Below are positions 59,423-64,000 of a stretch of DNA of 64,000 bases, one piece after another. Numbering within the stretch: position 1 is the first letter of the stretch; each line of letters starts with the position of its first letter. Source of the DNA: Deferribacteraceae bacterium UBA6799 (GTDB taxonomy: Bacteria; Chrysiogenota; Deferribacteres; Deferribacterales; Geovibrionaceae); NCBI GenBank assembly GCA_002452335.1, contig DKFJ01000011.1, positions 1 through 64,000 on the forward strand. The letters run 5' to 3'. The translations under genes were made by a program, and so were the position numbers. Below the pieces are notes generated by a model. It searched no databases. It was not told the origin of the DNA and saw nothing but the letters and a program-made list of their open reading frames with translations.

Positions 59423-59450
59423 GTCATTGCGAGCACTAGCGAAGCAATCT
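59423..59450 (+). repeat. Hairpin repeat copy B (short)
   Basis: GTCATTGCGAGC, a short middle, then GAAGCAATCT; plus orientation, so it faces copy A. Confidence 0.78.
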
Positions 59451-59505
59451 TATACCTGACTTCATCCCGTAGGGCGGACTTTTTTTCTCCGCCATTACAT
59501 ATAAA

Positions 59506-59534
59506 AAAGCCCCGCTTTTGCGGGGCTTTGCTAT
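59506..59534. terminator. Bidirectional terminator
   Basis: GCCCCGC pairs with GCGGGGC around TTTT, flanked by AAAAAA and TTTGCTATTTT. A smaller GGCGGA/TCCGCC hairpin with a T-rich loop lies at 59473-59492. Together they end the liv-ppi transcript and the convergent lysA transcript. Confidence 0.88.
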
Positions 59535-59542
59535 TTTATACC

Positions 59543-59577
59543 GTCATTGCGAGCCTGCTTGCAGGCGTGGCAATCTC
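59543..59577 (+). repeat. Hairpin repeat copy C
   Basis: GTCATTGCGAGCCTGC...GTGGCAATCTC in plus orientation; nearly the same as copy A in the opposite direction. Confidence 0.8.
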
Positions 59578-59591
59578 TGTATGTAGGAAAC

Positions 59592-59625
59592 GAGATAGCG
59601 ACGTCATTACACTCCTCGCTATGAC
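59592..59625 (-). repeat. Hairpin repeat copy D with changed stem
   Basis: On the minus strand it reads GTCATAGCGAGGAG...GACGTCGCTATCTC. Both arms differ from the usual ATTGC/GCAAT in a matching way (ATAGC/GCTAT), so the stem still pairs. Confidence 0.75.
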
Positions 59626-59636
59626 TTAAAAAACTT

Positions 59637-60878
59637 TTAGAACTTCAATGTTGCGAACAGATCGTCATAGGTTTCCGCTCTGCGGATCAGCTCTGTTGTG
59701 CCGTCCTCTTTCAGCAGGACTTCGGCTGATCTCAGTTTGCCGTTATAGTTGAATCCCATAGCGTGTCCGTGCGCTCCTGTGTCGTGGATAACCACCACAT
59801 CACCTTTCTCTATTTTAGGCAGTTTTCTGTCCACTGCGAATTTGTCGCAGTTCTCGCACAGTGAGCCCACCACGTCATAAAGGCAGTCTGCGGGCGCTTT
59901 CTCTTTGCCCATTACGGTTACATGGTGATAAGCGCCGTACATGCCGGGGCGCATCAGGTTAGCCATACAGGCGTCAACGGCGATGTATTCCTTATAGATG
60001 TGTTTTTCGTGGATGGCACTGGTCACCAGATATCCGTAAGGTCCTGTGATAACTCGTCCGCATTCCAGCATTATATTGGGTTTCAGACCTTTTGATCCGA
60101 GGATTTTATCGTACTGAGCTTTCACCTTTGTTCCCAGCTCTTCCAGATTCACTTCGTCCTGCTCGGGTTTGTAGGGGATGCCTATACCGCCGCCGAGGTT
60201 GATGAACTCAAGATCGATGCCGACCTTTTCAGCTATCTCCGCCGCCATCTCAAAGAGGATGACCGCAGTCTCCACGAAGTAGTCAACGTTCAGTTCGTTG
60301 GATGCCACCATGGTGTGCATGCCGAAGCGTTTTGCGCCTTTCTCTTTCATCACTTTATAAGCATCGAACATCTGCTCACGGGTCAGACCGTATTTAGCCT
60401 CCTGAGGAGCGCCGATGATTTCGTTTCCGCCTTTCAGAGGACCGGGGTTATAGCGGAAGCAGATGAGCTCGGGGAGTCTTCCGCATGCCTCTTCCAGAAA
60501 GCTGATGTGTGAGTAGTCGTCCAGATTGATTATGGCGTTCTGTGCCATAGCCTTCTGATATTCCACAGCGGGGGTTTCGTTCGATGTGAACATGATGTCC
60601 TCGCCTGTGATCCCCACCATGTCGCAGAGCATCAGCTCCGCCATGGAGCTGCAATCCGCCCCGAATCCTTCTTTCATCAGCACTTTCATGATAGAGGGGT
60701 TGGGCAGAGCCTTCACAGCGAAATATTCCCTGAAAGCGGGAGCCCATGAAAAGGCCTTTTTGAGTCTTCTGGCGTTTTCCAGAATCGCTTTCTCGTCATA
60801 AATATGAAAAGGTGTGGGATATTTTTCGATGATCTTTTCGATCTGATCTTTTGTAAATGGTACTGTTTTTACTGACAT
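59637..60878 (-). CDS. lysA: Diaminopimelate decarboxylase-family enzyme
   Basis: A fold-III PLP enzyme of 413 residues; LysA removes CO2 from meso-diaminopimelate to give lysine. The PLP lysine is in YFAVKALPNP, the phosphate loop in NLGGGIGIPY, and the dimer-interface catalytic Cys in SLCENCDKFA. Motifs differ from the E. coli branch: FGMHTMVASNELN in place of the HCHIGSQ region, and ECGR in place of EPGR. They match the branch seen in clostridia and other anaerobes, also annotated as diaminopimelate decarboxylase. The ATG at 60878 follows AAGAGTGA. Faces the repeat cluster and is divergent from tetR. Confidence 0.85.
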   Translation of the reverse strand: MSVKTVPFTKDQIEKIIEKYPTPFHIYDEKAILENARRLKKAFSWAPAFREYFAVKALPNPSIMKVLMKEGFGADCSSMAELMLCDMVGITGEDIMFTSNETPAVEYQKAMAQNAIINLDDYSHISFLEEACGRLPELICFRYNPGPLKGGNEIIGAPQEAKYGLTREQMFDAYKVMKEKGAKRFGMHTMVASNELNVDYFVETAVILFEMAAEIAEKVGIDLEFINLGGGIGIPYKPEQDEVNLEELGTKVKAQYDKILGSKGLKPNIMLECGRVITGPYGYLVTSAIHEKHIYKEYIAVDACMANLMRPGMYGAYHHVTVMGKEKAPADCLYDVVGSLCENCDKFAVDRKLPKIEKGDVVVIHDTGAHGHAMGFNYNGKLRSAEVLLKEDGTTELIRRAETYDDLFATLKF

Positions 60879-61016
60879 AATGCATCACTCTTAAATTTTT
60901 TTGAAAAGTTAAATAACCTAACATACAAAAAAATCATTTTCAACAGAATAAAAACAGTAGAAAAGTCTTATAAAAAGTTATACATTTGTTTAATAGAAAC
61001 AATGTGAGGGTTGATT

Positions 61017-61643
61017 TTGAAAAAGACAACAAGAATGAAGATTTTGGAAGCGGCATCGGAAGTATTCGGAGATAAGGGATACCGTGCCGCCACGGTGAGG
61101 GATATCTGCAAGAAAGCCGGAGTCAATCAGGCTCTGATCAATTATTATTTTAACTCCAAACAGCAGCTTTATAATGAGATTTTCTCATCCATAGTGGAAT
61201 CTGTGGCGGGGAGCTATCCGCTGAGCGATTTTGTGCGTCCTGAAATGACAAAGGAGGAGAAGCTGAAGGGACTGGTGATAACCATGATGAACAGAGCCTT
61301 CGGTCTCCACGGCATAGGCGGGTCAAAGGCGAGGCTGAACATCCTCAGCCGTGAGATGATAGAGCCCACAGACGCCATGGACATGTATCTGGTTACCAGA
61401 ATATCAGAGATCAGGGCAGTGGGATACGCCATCGTCACTGAGTTTGTCGGGGATAAAATGAGCGATGAGAATAAGTTCAGACATGTGCTGAGCATAGTGG
61501 GGCAGTGCATGTTTCCTATGTTTGAGAACAAGGTGCTGATGAAAACCGACCTGATGAAAGAACCGACAAAAGATAATATGGATATCATGGTTGAGCATAT
61601 ATACAGTTTCAGCCTGAACGCGCTGAACGGAGCTGTTAAATGA
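61017..61643 (+). CDS. TetR-family regulator of the efflux operon (CecR-like)
   Basis: The roughly 208-residue protein has an N-terminal helix-turn-helix (ILEAASEVFGDKGYRAATVRDICKKAGVNQALINYYF) and a ligand domain, with length and C-terminal layout like CecR (YbiH), which controls the ybhGFSR pump in E. coli. The TTG at 61017 is preferred: GAGGG stands seven bases before it, while the TTG at 61011 is too close. The stop overlaps the next start (ATGA), so the regulator is co-translated with the pump. Confidence 0.9.
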   Translation: MKKTTRMKILEAASEVFGDKGYRAATVRDICKKAGVNQALINYYFNSKQQLYNEIFSSIVESVAGSYPLSDFVRPEMTKEEKLKGLVITMMNRAFGLHGIGGSKARLNILSREMIEPTDAMDMYLVTRISEIRAVGYAIVTEFVGDKMSDENKFRHVLSIVGQCMFPMFENKVLMKTDLMKEPTKDNMDIMVEHIYSFSLNALNGAVK

Positions 61644-62662
61644 AAAAGATAATCATTCCTGTAATTATAATAGCGGCGGTTGCCGTGATCTTCTTTCTTC
61701 GTACCGGAGGCGGAGGCAATACGGACGCTGTGACATTCTCAGGTACTGTGGAGGTGACAGATATCGCCCTGTCGTTCAAAACATCCGGAAGAGTGACCGA
61801 AGTGCTTTTTGCCGAAGGAGATACTGTTAAGCAGGGTGAAGATGTCGCAATGTTGGATGACGCAGACCACAAACTGGCTGTAAAGACAGCGGAGGCGAAC
61901 GCTTCTCTCAGCAGGGCATCGCTGGACGAACTGCTGGCAGGCAGCAGAAAACAGGAGATAAAAAACGCCGAGGCATCCGTGGAAAAGGCTCAGGCGGCTC
62001 TGGATATAGCAAACACCGAGCTGGCTCAGGCGAAGACCGACAGAGAGAGATACGCCGAGCTGTATAAGAGCAAGGGCGTCAGCCGTCAGGATTTTGAAAA
62101 ATACGACACAGCTTATAAAAAAGCGGTGAACGGAGTGAAAGAGGCGGAAGCGTCTCTCACATCCGCCCGCCAGACCATGAGCATGACAGTGGAAGGCACC
62201 AGAAGCGAAACCATAAAGAAAGCGCACGCCTCTCTGGAAGTAGCGCTCAGCGCCCTGAACACCGCCAGACAGAACCTGACATACACAGTGCTGAAAAGCC
62301 CCGTCAGCGGACGTGTGCTGACCCGCCCAGTGGAGCCGGGGGAATATGTTCAGACCGGAAGCGTGATTCTGACTGTGGCAGATCTCAAAGACGCATGGGT
62401 CAGGGGATATGTGAACGAAACGTCTCTGGGCAGAATAAAGCTGGGGGATATAGTGGATATAACCACCGACACCTATCCGGACAAAGTGTATAAAGGCAGA
62501 ATATCATACATCGCTGACGAGGCGGAGTTCACGCCGAAAGCGGTGCAGACACAGGACGAAAGGGTCAACTTCATGTACAGGATAAAAGTAGCCATAGACA
62601 ACCATGACATGGAGCTGAAATACGGCATGCCGGTTGACGGAAACATCATCCTGAGCAAATAG
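61640..62662 (+). CDS. HlyD-type membrane-fusion protein (YbhG-like)
   Basis: The 340-residue protein has an N-terminal membrane anchor (residues 4-19), a biotinyl-lipoyl-like half (SGRVTEVLFAEGDTVKQGEDVAMLD), a long alpha-hairpin (about 80-200) and the second half (LKSPVSGRVLTRPVEPGEYV). It links an inner-membrane ABC exporter to the outer membrane. It lies between a TetR regulator and a tandem ABC ATPase, the same order as ybhG-ybhF. Confidence 0.92.
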   Translation: MKKIIIPVIIIAAVAVIFFLRTGGGGNTDAVTFSGTVEVTDIALSFKTSGRVTEVLFAEGDTVKQGEDVAMLDDADHKLAVKTAEANASLSRASLDELLAGSRKQEIKNAEASVEKAQAALDIANTELAQAKTDRERYAELYKSKGVSRQDFEKYDTAYKKAVNGVKEAEASLTSARQTMSMTVEGTRSETIKKAHASLEVALSALNTARQNLTYTVLKSPVSGRVLTRPVEPGEYVQTGSVILTVADLKDAWVRGYVNETSLGRIKLGDIVDITTDTYPDKVYKGRISYIADEAEFTPKAVQTQDERVNFMYRIKVAIDNHDMELKYGMPVDGNIILSK

Positions 62663-62664
62663 AT

Positions 62665-64000
62665 ATGAATAAAACCAGCTTCGCCGTATATGCGGAGTCT
62701 ATAACAAAAAAATATAAGGACGTAACAGCCGCCGACAATATATCCCTCGGCGTGAACGAGGGCGAGATATACGGGCTGATAGGTCCGGACGGAGCGGGCA
62801 AAACCACCATGCTCCGCATCATAGCGGGGATTCTGAAACCGGACAGCGGGAGCGTGTATGTCTGCGGACATTCATGCGACACGGAACATGACGCCGTGAA
62901 GGATTCCATCGCCTATATGAGCCAGAAATTCGGGCTCTATCCCGATCTGACCGTATGGGAAAATATAAAATTCTATGCCGATCTGTACGGGGTGGAGAAG
63001 CACGGGCTGAAGGAGCATATCGAAGACCTGCTGGATTTCAGCTATATGCGTCCGTTCAAAAAACGTCAGGCGGGCAGACTCTCCGGAGGCATGAAACAGA
63101 AACTCCAGCTGGTGTGCGCTCTGGTTCATAAGCCGGAGGTGCTTCTGCTGGACGAGCCCACCAACGGCGTTGACCCTGTCAGCAGACGGGATTTCTGGAA
63201 AATTCTCTATAAACTGGTGGCGGACGGCATGACTATAGTCATGAGCACCGCTTATCTGGACGAGGCGGAGCGATGCTCCCGTATAGGGCTGATGAACGCC
63301 GGCAGGGTAATAGCCGAGGGCTCGCCGGATGAGGTGGTCAAAAACAGCGGGCTGAATATGCTGTCTGTCCGGTGCGGCAACTGCCGGAAAGCCTCCGCAA
63401 CGCTGAAAAAAGAGTTCGGAGCGGACAGGGTTCATGCCTTCGGGGACAAGTTCCGTATATTCAGCGCAGACATATCGGCGGACAGAAAGAAGCTGACGGA
63501 AATGTCGGCTGATTTTATTGTTACCGACGAAATACCTGTTCTGGAAGATATTTTCATGAGTATGCAGAAGGATATGTCAGCGGACGACAGGATTCTGTCC
63601 AGAGTGACGGATGATATAGCCAGAAGATCGGGCGAGTCGCTGAAGGTCACAGGTCTGACAAAAAAATTCGGTGATTTCACGGCAGTTAATTCCATAAATC
63701 TTACAGTGCCTTATGGCGAGATATTCGGTTTTCTGGGACCGAACGGTGCCGGCAAGAGCACAACGATAAAAATGCTTTGCGGGCTTCTGCCGCCTACATC
63801 AGGCTCAGGGAGAGTTGGCGGAATGGACGTGATGAAGGACGCTGAGAAGATCAAGGCGTCCATAGGGTATATGAGTCAGAAATTCTCTCTGTACGAAGAT
63901 CTTAAGGTATATGAAAACATAGATTTCTACGGCGGTATCTACGGGCTGAAAAACGCCGAACTGGAAAGACGCCGTGACTGGGCTCTGGAGCTCTCCGGTC
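62665..64000 (+). CDS. Tandem ABC ATPase (YbhF-like), cut by the window end
   Basis: The frame is open to the window edge (about 445 residues seen). Domain 1 has Walker A GPDGAGKTT, signature LSGGMKQKLQL, Walker B VLLLDEPTNGVDP; its H-loop reads STAYLDEAERC, with Ala where His is usual. Domain 2 begins near residue 330 with Walker A GPNGAGKSTT. Two fused nucleotide-binding domains are typical of YbhF/YhiH. The membrane parts (YbhS, YbhR) should follow outside the window. A drug or cation efflux role is inferred from the family. Confidence 0.92.
   Translation, partial: MNKTSFAVYAESITKKYKDVTAADNISLGVNEGEIYGLIGPDGAGKTTMLRIIAGILKPDSGSVYVCGHSCDTEHDAVKDSIAYMSQKFGLYPDLTVWENIKFYADLYGVEKHGLKEHIEDLLDFSYMRPFKKRQAGRLSGGMKQKLQLVCALVHKPEVLLLDEPTNGVDPVSRRDFWKILYKLVADGMTIVMSTAYLDEAERCSRIGLMNAGRVIAEGSPDEVVKNSGLNMLSVRCGNCRKASATLKKEFGADRVHAFGDKFRIFSADISADRKKLTEMSADFIVTDEIPVLEDIFMSMQKDMSADDRILSRVTDDIARRSGESLKVTGLTKKFGDFTAVNSINLTVPYGEIFGFLGPNGAGKSTTIKMLCGLLPPTSGSGRVGGMDVMKDAEKIKASIGYMSQKFSLYEDLKVYENIDFYGGIYGLKNAELERRRDWALELSG

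Overview
The window reads as a stretch of chromosome from a Gram-negative, probably anaerobic, motile heterotroph. Signal peptides, a Tat substrate, a periplasmic chemoreceptor domain, a class II superoxide reductase, NAD-dependent glutamate dehydrogenase, ATP-type PEP carboxykinase and an F-type ATPase operon of the b'-b-delta-alpha-gamma-beta-epsilon kind fit together in that way. The gene mix and codon style suggest Deferribacterota (a Denitrovibrio/Seleniivibrio/Geovibrio-like genome). This is inference from memory of gene content; no search was run. Apart from the CRISPR array, almost nothing looks mobile: no transposase, integrase, tRNA or rRNA gene was seen.

Layout. Positions 1-2000 hold the trailer-side part of a type I-F CRISPR array; its leader and cas genes would lie to the left, outside the window. 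Two small exported proteins and a PAS histidine kinase follow (2.3-5.1 kb). Next comes an operon of a polytopic membrane protein and a Tat-exported metallo-beta-lactamase-fold protein (5.4-8.0 kb), then a CobW GTPase with an unusual N-terminal extension, an MFS exporter, an unrecognised protein, a beta-carbonic anhydrase and pckA (8-14.8 kb). A small HNH protein is coupled to alaS, followed by a NUDIX hydrolase, a CheX-like protein, the 1570-residue NAD-glutamate dehydrogenase, an M16 peptidase and a STAND-like NTPase with TPR repeats (15-27.8 kb). Superoxide reductase and metH lie on the minus strand, divergent from a sulfotransferase-fold protein (27.9-32.9 kb). Then come an M3 peptidase, a Crp-family regulator, ispG and a phosphohexomutase, and an HATPase/metallo-hydrolase pair driven by a promoter that appears to give a leaderless mRNA (33-40 kb). 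Two small membrane proteins diverge from a MarR regulator, and a diguanylate cyclase diverges from the ATP synthase operon (40-48.8 kb). The right part carries a LysE exporter, a chemoreceptor, two RNA methyltransferases, a complete livKHMGF branched-chain amino-acid ABC transporter with a cyclophilin, a cluster of short palindromic repeats, a diaminopimelate decarboxylase and the start of a TetR-regulated YbhGF-type ABC efflux operon cut by the window edge (48.8-64 kb).

How the genes work together. Amino-acid use is a theme: Liv uptake, glutamate dehydrogenase, PEP carboxykinase, metH and lysA. Signalling is spread over a histidine kinase, chemoreceptor, CheX, diguanylate cyclase, an RsbW-like HATPase and Crp, MarR and TetR regulators. 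Genes are tightly packed, often with 1-8 bp overlaps, and many convergent pairs share terminators or overlap at their stops. Several starts are better placed at an internal ATG, GTG or TTG behind a good ribosome binding site than at the longest open frame; this is stated gene by gene.
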